A DNA stretch of 64,000 nt, from assembly GCF_013395055.1 (NCBI RefSeq), contig NZ_CP058349.1, positions 3,285,501 through 3,349,500 of the forward strand, given 5' to 3'. How positions within the stretch are numbered: position 1 is the stretch's first letter; the number at the start of each line of letters is the position of its first letter. Shown piece after piece: positions 1 to 9,293 of this stretch. A program made the position numbers and the translations under genes. Source of the DNA: Pseudomonas sp. ABC1. GTDB lineage: Bacteria > Pseudomonadota > Gammaproteobacteria > Pseudomonadales > Pseudomonadaceae. The notes beneath the pieces were generated by a model that was given only the letters and a program-made list of their open reading frames with translations, did no database searches and was not told where the DNA came from.

Positions 1-3000
1 TTGCCGACATCCGCGGACACCGAGGACCGGCACGCGGGCGTTGCGGACAACCCGGAACTGCTGGGCGCCATTACCCTGACCCTGGCCGCCGCCGGTGGCA
101 AGAGCATGACCCAACTGGACGGTGCCAAGGTCAGCACGAAAGACGCCAACGGCGATGAAATCGTGTTGAAAGCTGCTGGTAACGCCAGCGGTACGATCAT
201 CATCGTCATTTCCGATAACGGTGTGACAGCCAACGCTGACTATCACCACAGTGACGTCCCTGCTGTCGGGACGCCTGGTGTCTATTACCTGACCGAGGCC
301 GAGTACCAGGCGATCACGGTGACGCCTGCCGATAACCGTCACGAAAACCTCCAGCTGTCCGTCGAGGTCAAGAGCTACGAGGTGGACGACACCGGCAAGC
401 CGCTGTCGGGTGTCACCCCTGCGAGCAACAGTCAGACGGTGCAGATCGATGTGCGTGCGGTCACGGAAACCGACTTCACCTTTACGCTGGAGAAATCCAG
501 CTACATCTTCGCCGAAGACACCGTGCTCGACCTGACCGATGAACTGAAGGAGGCATTCACCGACGTCGATGGCTCCGAGCAGTTCTGGTACAGCCTCGAA
601 GGGCTGGTTCCAGGCACTGTGGTGACCATCGATGGCGCGACCTACACGGCGAACGCCGAGGGCAAGATCGGCAGCACTGACAAGATCACAATCAATGCCG
701 CTGACAAGAACCCGACCTTCACCATCAAGGCTCCGGCGGACTACAGCGGTGACATGTCGAATGTGAAGATCACCCTGAATGTCCAGGACCGTGATAACGA
801 CTCTAATGCTTCTCCCGTGGTAGAGCAGAAGTCCGTTTCCCTGAGCCTGCATGTCACGCCTGTCGCTGGCGATGTGACGGCCGGGGATGTGGAGACCCGT
901 GAGGACACTCCGGTCGACTTCCTGAAGCACATCGAGGTGACGGACAAGGGAACGGGCAGCGAGGTGATCGACTCCGTTTCCTTCACCGTTCCGACCGAAG
1001 GCAATGCCAACGGCAGCACCTGGGTCGTCAAGGCTCCTGTGGACAACCCGACGGTGTCGGATAATGGCTACTCGGTCGCGGGCAGTGGCACGGGCAGCAC
1101 TTATACCATCACGTTCAATGATGTTGCGGCCAATGGCAAAGTGCTGACTCAGGAGGAGCGCGAGGCCGTGCTGGATGCTTTCACCATCACGCCACCAGCC
1201 CATAGCAGCAAGGATGCGACGGTCAAGGTGTTCGTCACCACGACGGATACCAACCCTGATGTGACCCAGGGTTTGAAGAGCGATACCAAGACAGTCGAAC
1301 TGGAGGTCGAGATCACCGTTACCCCGGTGGCAGAGCGTACGGGCACGGACACCGATGGCAACAGCACGCCAGACCTGAGCCTGCCAGGCAGCCATACCTA
1401 CGCCGCTACGCTGATCGGCACCGAGGACAAGCCGTTTGCATTGAAGCAGGGGACCGTTGGGCTGTTGGACAAGAGCCAATGGGTCAACGAGGATGGCGAT
1501 GAGGTCACGACTGCGCTGCTGACGCCGTACAAAGGCGAAGGCGAGGGCGGTACGTTGGCAATCGGCTCCACCCTGACCTGGGATGGCGGCTCCGCCGTAT
1601 TCAACGGCACGCCGATCGAAGTGCCGCTGGACAAGCTGTCCAGCCTGACCTTCCAGGCTCCGCTGAACGATGCCGGCACGTTCAATATCAAGGTGCAGGC
1701 CAAGACCTACGACTGGGATGACGACAGCGAAGGCCAGGGAACGCCGGACACGGCCGTTTCCGATGCCGGCTACCTGAAAGGTATCCTGATCGCACCGGAT
1801 GCCGACCTCGCCTCGTTGTCGGTCAGTCCGGCGCAGGGCAAGGAAGACACGGATATCGCCCTGTCGATTCGTCCGTCCACCTCGGACAGTTCGGAAACCT
1901 TCAACGTCAGCATCGACAAGATTCCGGCAGGTGCCAAGCTGAACTACGGTGGCCAGGAAATCACCATCGATACCACGAATGTTCCGGGCATCACCGTGAC
2001 CAAGAGTGGCAATACCTGGTCCGTGGTGATCGATGACTTCCAGCAGAGCACTCCGCTGACCGTGCTGCCGCCGCTGAACAGCAACGTCGACTTCACGCTG
2101 GACGTGAAAACCCAGACGGTCGATGCGCTGCCTGGTTTCGCTACCAGCATTGGTAGCTGGAGCGCGGTGCAGAAGCTGCCGGTCAAGGTGGTCGGTGTGG
2201 CGGACGATGCCCACGTCAAAGGCCAGGCTCATACCTACACAGAGGCTGATCTGGATGGCGGGGACCGTATCAAGCTGGTTGATCTGATCGAAAAGGTCAC
2301 TCAGAACGACCAGGACGGTTCGGAAAAACTGACCTTCAAGATCACCGGCCTGGATGCCGAGTTCAGTCTTCAAGGTGCACGCTACCTGGGTGGAACCGGT
2401 GCTGACCGTGTCTGGGAAGTAGATTCCGAGGCCGCCCTCAAGGCCTTGACCATCAAGGTGCCGGAGCATTTCAGTGGCACGGTGTCGATCACCGTAACGC
2501 CGGTGACCACGGAGAACGATGGCGACTGGAAAGCCAGCCCGTCGACCGTCCTGAGCGCCACCGTGACGCCGTCTCCCGAAGCGGTCGGGAACCTGGCCGC
2601 GACGTTGGTCGAGGACCAGGTGTCCAAGGTCACCTTGTCCGTCAGTGGTCCGGACAGCAGCGAATCGCTGACGGCTGTGCATATCAAGGTGGAAGACTTC
2701 GCCGCCAAGGGCTTTGAGCTGTACCTCAATGGTGTCGATTTGAATGACCCTGCGTCGGGCGTAGCCACCACCACGGACGCCAATGGTGACGCGTGGTATG
2801 TGCTGGATGCTGCGCAGGCTGACACGCTGACGGCGCTGGCGACTACGGAGCACAAGGCCAACAACCAATCGGACGCGCCTGATCTCACGTTCACGGTCAA
2901 ATACGAAGTCACCGATGTCTCCAGTGACGGTACTGTGGCTGCCGTGACCAAGCTCGGCGATGCGCAGGAATATACGCTCACGGTTGCACCTGTCACCGAC

Positions 3001-5751
3001 CCAGTCGAGGTCAGCCTCGAAGCCTTCACGTCCGACGGCGCGACTCTGGTTGCGGACCTGGGGGCTGCTGTTCCGACGGTCACGTTGGAGAGCACGGGCA
3101 AGTTCAATGTCGGTATCGAGTTGAGCACCGCGGATATCGACGGTAGCGAGGCCTTTACCCAGGTCATCATTACTGGCGTACCGGATGGCCTGCTGGTCAA
3201 TGGCCTGACCATCGATGGCCAGGACGTCGGGGTCGCCCGGCAACTGGATGATGGCAAATGGCTGATCGAAGTGACGCAGTCGCAACTGTCGCACTTCGTG
3301 AGCACCGTGGATGGTGGTGCCATCAATGCGCAGGTGTCCTTCACTGCAGGCTCCGAGTTGGTCGCTGATGTCAGCGGGACTGTCAGCATCGAAGTGTTCA
3401 GCCGCGATACCGGTGCTTCTGGCCTGGAAAGCGACACTGCACAGTTCCAGTTCAAGACGGGGCCGAACTATGTCGGTGGTGGGGTCGGCTCGGATATCAG
3501 CCTGACGTTCGAACAGGACAAGACCTTCACTGCATCGGAAGACAAGCCGTTCACCCTGGACCAACTGTTCAACGCAGAGATCGGTAACAACCCAGCGGGG
3601 CTGGACGTCAACTTCACCCTCAGCCTGAAGCTGCCGGCGGGCGCGGTCATCACCCAGGATGGCAACGCACTGACAGCGACCAAGATCGGTGACGGCGCCG
3701 AGGAACTGTGGCTGATCTCCGGAACCGCGAAGAGCACCGAAGAGCTGGAAGCGTTGCTGAAACTGGTCGAAGTCACGCCGCCGCAGAACCTGAACGACCA
3801 CTTCGGTGGCCTGGATGTCGATGCGACCTTCGCCGGCAATGTGCCGTCGACGGGCGAGCAGACCGTGGTGAAAGTGCCGGCCAACCTGCCGATCACGCCT
3901 GAAACCGACGGCGTTGCCGTGACTGTTGCCCTGTCGGCTGCCGATGCCGCTGGTGCACCGACGTCCGGCAAACCGGTGGAAGGTTCCGACGTGGCCATCA
4001 GCATCAATATCGGTCGGGGCGTGGACGGTCCGTCCGTGCTGGGCGACAGCATTACCATCAAGCTGACCGAGGGTGACGGCTTCAGTGGCGGCACGCTGTA
4101 CCACAACGGTGTCGCCTTGGTGGCCGAAGCCGACGGCAGCTACATCCTGCCGCTGGATCAGGCGACCCAGGATGCCCTGATGACCGGTACCAGCACGTCC
4201 ATTCCCGGCCTGACGTACAAGCCGGCCGCTGGCCAGCAGTATGTCAGCGGTAGCCTCAAGGTCGAAGTCGCCGTGCAGAGCCAGGAAGAAGGCTCGCCGA
4301 AGTGGAATACATCCGAGGGTTGGGCTTCCAGCGAGGGTGACAGCGGCGCCGTGGTACTGGAAAAGGTCAACAACGGCTTCGAGTTCACGATCGTCGGGGA
4401 TAACACCAACCCATATAACCCTGGGAATAAAGGTGTCGTGACCGGCGATGAGAACCAGGACGGTACGAGCCATATCGCCCTGAATATCACCGGCAAGCTG
4501 CTGGATGCGGACGGTTCGGAGCAAGTGCATACGGCCATCATCGAAAACCTGCCCAATGGTTTCATCGTGTTCTACACGGATGCGGCGGGGCAGGAAGTCC
4601 AGGCGACCAACACCGGTACGAGCTGGAGCATTCCGGTGGATGGGCTGGGTCTGCCCGCTATCAGCATCCAGGCGCCGCAGAACTGGAGCGGTACGGTGGA
4701 TGACCTGAAGCTGAGCGTCCTCAGCGGCGAGAAGTCGGATGCCGAGAACCAACGCGTCGACAGCACGACCTTCTCGCTGGAAGTGGCGCCGCTGGCCGAT
4801 GGCTTCGAGTCCGATACGCCAGTGGTGGAGCAATCCTTCGGGCGTGAAGGCGACATTATCAGCCTGAACCTGAACCTGGCCATGCGTGACCGGCAGGCGG
4901 CCAATGCCACCGATGCGTCAGTCGAAACGGTCGTGCTGACCTTGGTCGGATTGGGGACCTACGCGAGCTTCTTCATCGATGGCGTCGCCGTGGCGGCGGA
5001 CAAGGTGAGCTACGATAACGGCACCTATACGCTGACAGGCCTGAGTCAGAACGACCTGGACAACCTGGGCTTCATCCAGGCGAAGGACTCGCTTATCGAT
5101 CAGGACGCCAGCAAGAGCGGCGTACAGATCGGCTTCACTGCCAAGACGGTAGACGGCAGCAGCGAGAGCACGGAGATTTCGGGCACCTTCGACCTGACAC
5201 TGTTCGAGCAGAGTGGCGCAGGCGTCGTGCTGGATGGTTCCGGTAACAGCCTGAACAACCTGATCGGCGGCGCGGGCAATGATGTGCTGACCGGTGGTGA
5301 TGGTGACGACATCCTGCGCGGTGGCGCCGGTGACGACACCCTCATCGGCGGTGCGGGCAACGACATCCTGATCGGGGGTGACGGCGACGACATCCTCATC
5401 GGTGGTTCGGGTGACAACATCCTGACCGGTGGGTCGGGAGCCGATACCTTCAAGTGGCTGGCTGGCGATACTGGCAACGACAGGATCACCGACTTCGATG
5501 CCAGTGAGGGAGACACCATCGACCTCAGTGGGCTGCTGGCGGAACTGAGCGGTGGTGCTACGCTCGACTTGAGCAGCCTGATCAGCGTGAGTGGTTCGAC
5601 ACTGAGCGTGAAGAACCAGTCGGGTCAGGAAGTGGCCAGCATCAAGCTGGAACACGGAGGTGTAGATGTCGACCTGTCGAGTTATGGCAGTGCTTCGGCT
5701 GACATCATTTCCGGGCTCATCGACAGCAAGGTCCTGAAAGTCGACGACTAA
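1..5751 (+). CDS. Giant RTX adhesin (LapA/BapA type), C-terminal part
   Basis: The reading frame is open from the first base, so only the last 1,916 residues of a larger surface adhesin are seen. Most of it is a chain of roughly 100-150-residue beta-rich modules with recurring DxDGSE-type motifs (near residues 188, 772, 1046 and 1503), as in T1SS-143 repeats. Residues about 1756-1818 are seven tandem RTX nonapeptides of GGxGxDxLx form, which bind calcium. They are followed by a TFKW...DRITDF segment and an acidic C-terminus ending in VDD, typical of a type I secretion signal. LapG and LapD are encoded just downstream, which argues that this is the adhesin they control: held at the outer membrane by its N-terminus and released when LapG cuts it. 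That N-terminus lies outside the window. The class is firm; identity to LapA itself is not shown. Confidence 0.9.
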   Translation: MPTSADTEDRHAGVADNPELLGAITLTLAAAGGKSMTQLDGAKVSTKDANGDEIVLKAAGNASGTIIIVISDNGVTANADYHHSDVPAVGTPGVYYLTEAEYQAITVTPADNRHENLQLSVEVKSYEVDDTGKPLSGVTPASNSQTVQIDVRAVTETDFTFTLEKSSYIFAEDTVLDLTDELKEAFTDVDGSEQFWYSLEGLVPGTVVTIDGATYTANAEGKIGSTDKITINAADKNPTFTIKAPADYSGDMSNVKITLNVQDRDNDSNASPVVEQKSVSLSLHVTPVAGDVTAGDVETREDTPVDFLKHIEVTDKGTGSEVIDSVSFTVPTEGNANGSTWVVKAPVDNPTVSDNGYSVAGSGTGSTYTITFNDVAANGKVLTQEEREAVLDAFTITPPAHSSKDATVKVFVTTTDTNPDVTQGLKSDTKTVELEVEITVTPVAERTGTDTDGNSTPDLSLPGSHTYAATLIGTEDKPFALKQGTVGLLDKSQWVNEDGDEVTTALLTPYKGEGEGGTLAIGSTLTWDGGSAVFNGTPIEVPLDKLSSLTFQAPLNDAGTFNIKVQAKTYDWDDDSEGQGTPDTAVSDAGYLKGILIAPDADLASLSVSPAQGKEDTDIALSIRPSTSDSSETFNVSIDKIPAGAKLNYGGQEITIDTTNVPGITVTKSGNTWSVVIDDFQQSTPLTVLPPLNSNVDFTLDVKTQTVDALPGFATSIGSWSAVQKLPVKVVGVADDAHVKGQAHTYTEADLDGGDRIKLVDLIEKVTQNDQDGSEKLTFKITGLDAEFSLQGARYLGGTGADRVWEVDSEAALKALTIKVPEHFSGTVSITVTPVTTENDGDWKASPSTVLSATVTPSPEAVGNLAATLVEDQVSKVTLSVSGPDSSESLTAVHIKVEDFAAKGFELYLNGVDLNDPASGVATTTDANGDAWYVLDAAQADTLTALATTEHKANNQSDAPDLTFTVKYEVTDVSSDGTVAAVTKLGDAQEYTLTVAPVTDPVEVSLEAFTSDGATLVADLGAAVPTVTLESTGKFNVGIELSTADIDGSEAFTQVIITGVPDGLLVNGLTIDGQDVGVARQLDDGKWLIEVTQSQLSHFVSTVDGGAINAQVSFTAGSELVADVSGTVSIEVFSRDTGASGLESDTAQFQFKTGPNYVGGGVGSDISLTFEQDKTFTASEDKPFTLDQLFNAEIGNNPAGLDVNFTLSLKLPAGAVITQDGNALTATKIGDGAEELWLISGTAKSTEELEALLKLVEVTPPQNLNDHFGGLDVDATFAGNVPSTGEQTVVKVPANLPITPETDGVAVTVALSAADAAGAPTSGKPVEGSDVAISINIGRGVDGPSVLGDSITIKLTEGDGFSGGTLYHNGVALVAEADGSYILPLDQATQDALMTGTSTSIPGLTYKPAAGQQYVSGSLKVEVAVQSQEEGSPKWNTSEGWASSEGDSGAVVLEKVNNGFEFTIVGDNTNPYNPGNKGVVTGDENQDGTSHIALNITGKLLDADGSEQVHTAIIENLPNGFIVFYTDAAGQEVQATNTGTSWSIPVDGLGLPAISIQAPQNWSGTVDDLKLSVLSGEKSDAENQRVDSTTFSLEVAPLADGFESDTPVVEQSFGREGDIISLNLNLAMRDRQAANATDASVETVVLTLVGLGTYASFFIDGVAVAADKVSYDNGTYTLTGLSQNDLDNLGFIQAKDSLIDQDASKSGVQIGFTAKTVDGSSESTEISGTFDLTLFEQSGAGVVLDGSGNSLNNLIGGAGNDVLTGGDGDDILRGGAGDDTLIGGAGNDILIGGDGDDILIGGSGDNILTGGSGADTFKWLAGDTGNDRITDFDASEGDTIDLSGLLAELSGGATLDLSSLISVSGSTLSVKNQSGQEVASIKLEHGGVDVDLSSYGSASADIISGLIDSKVLKVDD

Positions 5752-5774
5752 CCATTCGTCCGGATGGTTTAATT

Positions 5775-5796
5775 GAGTGCCCCGCAGGGGGCACTC
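5775..5796 (+). terminator. Hairpin after the adhesin gene
   Basis: A perfect 9-bp stem (GAGTGCCCC with GGGGCACTC) around a GCAG loop lies 24 bases after the adhesin stop and is followed by TCTCTT. It could end or attenuate transcription before the small lap genes. The T-run is weak, so partial read-through is likely. Confidence 0.5.
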
Positions 5797-5832
5797 TCTT
5801 CCGTCAGGACGTCTGTAATCGAGGACACGGCC

Positions 5833-6174
5833 ATGCTTTATGTTCAACGCGATAGCGCGGGCAATCTACTGCGGGTCGAAGAACAACCCTTTCCGGAGAT
5901 GAACGGGGAAATGACGGCGAAAACTTTCGAGCTCCAGGCCTGGCAGCAGCAGAAGGCGATTCAACAGAGTCTTCAGCATTTGCGCCAGAGCGATCTGGAC
6001 ATGATTCGTGTGCTGGAGGACCTTATCCAGGTGCTCATCAGCAAGGGCGTCATCAGCATCACCGACTTGCCGGAAGCGGCCCAGGCGAAGCTGAACAGCC
6101 GTTTCGAAACACGGGCGAGCCTGAGCGAGCTGGGCAATCTGATTGCCGAGGACGAGGATGTGCGTCTGGTCTGA
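5833..6174 (+). CDS. Small conserved protein of the lap cluster, copy 1
   Basis: The product is 113 residues, soluble, with no signal peptide or membrane segment. It starts MLYVQRDSAGNLLRVE and has an acidic, helical middle (DLDMIRVLEDLIQVLI) followed by ISITDLPEAAQAKL. I chose the ATG at 5833 because the next gene's protein begins the same way (MFYIQRD). Similar Pseudomonas proteins carry the unhelpful name 'tryptophan synthase subunit beta like', but nothing here resembles TrpB. It lies between the adhesin and lapG on the same strand, so a role in adhesin production, export or turnover is possible. That is inference from position only. Confidence 0.8.
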   Translation: MLYVQRDSAGNLLRVEEQPFPEMNGEMTAKTFELQAWQQQKAIQQSLQHLRQSDLDMIRVLEDLIQVLISKGVISITDLPEAAQAKLNSRFETRASLSELGNLIAEDEDVRLV

Positions 6175-6194
6175 CATGTCGAGGCGCGAGAGCC

Positions 6195-6524
6195 ATGTTT
6201 TATATCCAGCGAGATGACGAAGGCTTGATCGCGCATGTCGCTTCACAGCCTTTCGAGCAGGCGACCGAAGTCGTGGAAACCTCCACGCCGGAAATCGACC
6301 TGTGGCTGTCACGGCATGAGGGCATTCGCTCTCTGGCCGATCAGGATCTGTCGATGGTGCGGGTTCAGGAAGACGTCATCGACGCCTTGCTGGGCAAAGC
6401 CGCTTTCAGCATTACCGACCTGCCTTCCGGTGCCCAGGAAAAACTCTACAGCCGCATGGCGGCGCGTCGTGCGCTCAGCGAGTCGGTCGAGCCGCAGGGT
6501 GACGATGACAGCCTGTTGCCCTGA
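6195..6524 (+). CDS. Small conserved protein of the lap cluster, copy 2
   Basis: This 109-residue protein is a diverged tandem paralogue of the gene before it. Both share an M[LF]Y[VI]QRD start, a QPF motif near residue 19, a DLxM[VI]RVxED helix, SITDLPxxAQxKL and a C-terminal LSE. The ATG at 6195 follows the upstream stop by 20 bases and lapG starts 15 bases after this gene, so the set is probably co-transcribed. Function unknown. The pairing suggests either a heterodimer or a recent duplication followed by divergence. Confidence 0.8.
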   Translation: MFYIQRDDEGLIAHVASQPFEQATEVVETSTPEIDLWLSRHEGIRSLADQDLSMVRVQEDVIDALLGKAAFSITDLPSGAQEKLYSRMAARRALSESVEPQGDDDSLLP

Positions 6525-6539
6525 TCGGGTACCGCGCTC

Positions 6540-7223
6540 TTGAAGCGACGGTACGGCAAGACGACGTTCGTTGGCAGGTGCCTTTGCCTGCTGGTCCTGT
6601 TCGCGTGCGTCGGTTTTTCCTTTGGCTGGGACTTCAGCCGCATCCTGCGCCAGAGCGACCAACTGTATGGCCCTGCTTCGGCACAGGCACGGCAGCGGAT
6701 CGAGGACTGGCAGGCGCTGTTGCGCCAGGGGCAGGCGCAGACCGAGCAGGCGACGCTGGAGCGTGCCAACCTGTTCTTCAACAAGACGCTGGATTTCCAG
6801 GATGACCGGGTGATCTGGCGCCAGACGGATTACTGGGCGACGCCCGTCGAGGCCCTGCGCAAGGGGGCGGCGGACTGCGAGGACTACGCCATCGCCAAGT
6901 ACTTCACCTTGCGCCAGTTGGGCATTCCGAGCAGCAAGTTGCAGATCACCTACGTCAAGGCCATCCGCCTCAACCAGGCGCATATGGTCCTGACGTATTA
7001 CCCCACGCCGGGCAGCGTGCCCCTGGTGCTGGACAACCTGACCGATGACATCCTGCCGGCCACCGAGCGCACCGATCTGGTCCCGGTGTATTCGTTCAAT
7101 GCCGATGGCATGTGGTTGCCCGGTGCGGCAGGCAATCGACGGGTGGGGGATAGCAAGCGCCTGTCCCGCTGGCAGGACCTACTGACAAAAATGCGGGCTG
7201 AAGGTTTCGTGATCGAGGATTGA
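6540..7223 (+). CDS. lapG: LapG periplasmic adhesin protease
   Basis: A calcium-dependent transglutaminase-like cysteine protease (peptidase C93, BTLCP) that cuts the N-terminal retention region of LapA-type adhesins in the periplasm and so releases the cell from a biofilm. The 227-residue product has a basic N-terminus and hydrophobic signal segment (residues 12-29), then the catalytic domain. The triad is visible as Cys113 in ADCEDYA, His148 in QAHMVL and Asp165 in LVLDNL, with spacing close to that known for P. fluorescens LapG. Acidic residues around DCED fit calcium binding. The start is TTG at 6540; no strong ribosome binding site is seen, so it is less certain than the rest. lapD begins five bases after the stop. 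Confidence 0.92.
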   Translation: MKRRYGKTTFVGRCLCLLVLFACVGFSFGWDFSRILRQSDQLYGPASAQARQRIEDWQALLRQGQAQTEQATLERANLFFNKTLDFQDDRVIWRQTDYWATPVEALRKGAADCEDYAIAKYFTLRQLGIPSSKLQITYVKAIRLNQAHMVLTYYPTPGSVPLVLDNLTDDILPATERTDLVPVYSFNADGMWLPGAAGNRRVGDSKRLSRWQDLLTKMRAEGFVIED

Positions 7224-7228
7224 GGACT

Positions 7229-9178
7229 ATGTCTCTATTTAAGCAACTGCTCGTCGGGATCATGCTGTTCACACTGCTGATTTTCACCGGCAGCTTCGTG
7301 GTCAACCTGGAGAGTTCTCGCGAGCAGTTGAACAACCAGTTGAGCTCCCATGCTCAGGATGCGGCAACGGCTCTGGGTGTTTCGCTGACGCCTCATATCG
7401 ACGATCCGGTGATGATCGAGCTGCTGCTCAATTCGATCTTCGACAGCGGCTATTACTCCAGCATCCGCCTGATCGATCAGAAGAACGGCCAGGTGCTGGA
7501 CGAACGCGTCTCCAATCTCCAGCAGAGCAGTGCGCCGGAATGGTTCGCCGGCCTGGTGCGGCTGCAACCCGGACTGGGCGAGGCGGTGGTGATGCGGGGC
7601 TGGGAGCAGGCGGCACGGGTCGAGGTGGTCAGCCACCCGCAGTTCGCCCTGGCACGGTTGTGGAAGAGCACCCTGGGCAGCCTGTTGTGGCTGCTGCTGT
7701 GCAGCGCCTCCAGCCTGTTGCTCGGCGCCTGGTTGCTGCGCCGCCAACTGCGCCCGCTGAACTATATGGTCGAGCAGTCCCAGGCGATCACCCGCCGCGA
7801 GTTCATCAGCCTGCCCGACCTGCCGTCCACGCCGGAGTTTCGCCGGGTGGTGGAGGCGATGAACCTGATGGTCGAGAAGCTCAAGGCGCTGTTCGCGGAA
7901 GAGGCCAAGCGCACCGAGGAACTGCGTGTGCAGGCCTATCAGGATGGCTTGACCGGCCTGTCCAACCGGCGGGCGTTCGATATGCACGTGCAGAATCACC
8001 TGGACGATGCGGACATGCCCAATGGCTATCTGCTGCTGATCCGTATCTGCGACCTGGCGGGCCTGAACCAGAAGATCGGTGGCGAGCGTACCGACCGGCT
8101 GCTGGCGGCGCTGGCAGAGCAGATGCGGCATGTCTGCCCCTCTACCGAGGACGACAGCAGCCTGTCGGCGGCGCGTGTACGTGGCGGTGAGTTCGCGTTG
8201 TTCATGCCGGGGCTGTTGCGACTCGAAGCGGAGAAGATGGCCGAGGAACTGGCCCTGGCCATCGAGAACCTGCACACCATCGGCGAAGCGCCTGCACGGC
8301 CCGTGGCTCACCTTGGCCTGGTGCCGTTCCAGCGTGGTGATTCGCTGCCGGCCTTGATGCGCCTGGGTGACCAGGCGTTGTGCTCTGCGGAAAACCAGGG
8401 GCTCGGGCGCTACAGCCTGGCCGAGTGGCAACGCGGACAGGTGCTGGCCGATGACCGTCATATCTGGTTCGAGCGACTGGACCAGGCGCTGTCGAAGGAT
8501 CAGGTCGCGCTCTACCTGCAATCGACCCATGATGCCCGCAACACCTCGGCCGTGTTGCACCACAAGGTCCTGGCGCGCCTGCTTGGGGCCGGTGGTGAGC
8601 CTATCGCTGCTGGGCAGTTCCTGCCGTGGCTCAATCGCTTCGGCTGGAGCGAGCGCCTGGATCGGCTGATGGTGCAGAAGGTACTCGAACTGCTGCCACA
8701 CAGCGACGTGCCACTGGCACTCAACCTGTCCACCGGCACCCTGCGCAACCTGGAGCTGGTTGGCGCCTTGTTGCAACCGCTCTCCAATGCCGCTGGCAAG
8801 CTGATCCTGGAAGTCGAGGAAAGCCAGTTGCAGGCCAACGTCGACCTCGACGCGCTGGCCGGACTGTTGGCCGGCCACGGTTGCCAGCTTGGGGTGCAGC
8901 ACTTCGGTGGGCGCTTCAGCATGATCGGCAACCTGTCGCGACTCGGCCTGGCCTACCTCAAGGTGGACGGCAGCTTTATCCGCCAGATCGACCAGGAGCA
9001 GGACAAGTGCCTGTTCATCGAGGCCTTGCAGCGCGCGGCGAACAGCATCGACCTGCCGTTGATCGCGGAGCGGGTCGAAACCGAAGGCGAGTTGAAGGTG
9101 CTGGCGGACATGGGCGTCCACGGTGTGGCGGGGCGCCTGTTCGGCGAGCCGCAGCCCAGCGCTACCGTTATCGGCTAG
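7229..9178 (+). CDS. lapD: LapD, c-di-GMP receptor that sequesters LapG
   Basis: An inner-membrane protein of 649 residues. Segments in order: TM1 (about 8-26), a periplasmic LapD/MoxY output domain (27-148) with Trp125 at the LapG-contact position, TM2 (about 150-170), HAMP (171-225), a degenerate GGDEF domain (RGGEF at 318-322) and a degenerate EAL domain (KVLAR at 446-450). KVLAR in place of EAL is the hallmark of LapD: it binds c-di-GMP but does not hydrolyse it. Binding exposes the periplasmic domain, which captures LapG and protects the adhesin. An upstream in-frame TTG at 7220 exists; ATG 7229 gives the normal LapD N-terminus and sits behind GAGGATTGAGG. Confidence 0.93.
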   Translation: MSLFKQLLVGIMLFTLLIFTGSFVVNLESSREQLNNQLSSHAQDAATALGVSLTPHIDDPVMIELLLNSIFDSGYYSSIRLIDQKNGQVLDERVSNLQQSSAPEWFAGLVRLQPGLGEAVVMRGWEQAARVEVVSHPQFALARLWKSTLGSLLWLLLCSASSLLLGAWLLRRQLRPLNYMVEQSQAITRREFISLPDLPSTPEFRRVVEAMNLMVEKLKALFAEEAKRTEELRVQAYQDGLTGLSNRRAFDMHVQNHLDDADMPNGYLLLIRICDLAGLNQKIGGERTDRLLAALAEQMRHVCPSTEDDSSLSAARVRGGEFALFMPGLLRLEAEKMAEELALAIENLHTIGEAPARPVAHLGLVPFQRGDSLPALMRLGDQALCSAENQGLGRYSLAEWQRGQVLADDRHIWFERLDQALSKDQVALYLQSTHDARNTSAVLHHKVLARLLGAGGEPIAAGQFLPWLNRFGWSERLDRLMVQKVLELLPHSDVPLALNLSTGTLRNLELVGALLQPLSNAAGKLILEVEESQLQANVDLDALAGLLAGHGCQLGVQHFGGRFSMIGNLSRLGLAYLKVDGSFIRQIDQEQDKCLFIEALQRAANSIDLPLIAERVETEGELKVLADMGVHGVAGRLFGEPQPSATVIG

Positions 9179-9203
9179 CAGGCGTCCGGCCTGGGCCGCA
9201 CGC

Positions 9204-9275
9204 AGGATGGGTGGAGCGCAGCGATACCCATCGAGCGCATGTCCTGGGTTTCGCTGCGCTTAACCAGGCTACGGG
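9204..9275 (+). repeat. Intergenic palindromic repeat, family A copy 1
   Basis: A 72-base element made of two palindromic halves (GATGGGT...ACCCATC and CCTGGGTTTCGCTGCGCTTAACCAGG) ending GGCTACGGG. A close copy lies at 56041-56115. It fills the gap between lapD and the convergent helicase gene, where REP-like elements usually sit. Confidence 0.7.
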
Positions 9276-9293
9276 CAAAGACGTTGAAAAGCT

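Noticed and set aside
2382..3455. Minus-strand frame inside the adhesin
   Set aside because: Ser/Thr/Val-rich shadow of the repeat region with no motif.
5833..6174. Tryptophan synthase beta-like function
   Set aside because: The name sometimes attached to such proteins is not supported; there is no PLP fold at 113 residues.
7235..9121. A 628-codon minus-strand frame opposite lapD
   Set aside because: Composition is Gln/Arg/His-rich as expected from an antisense shadow; lapD has all its domains.
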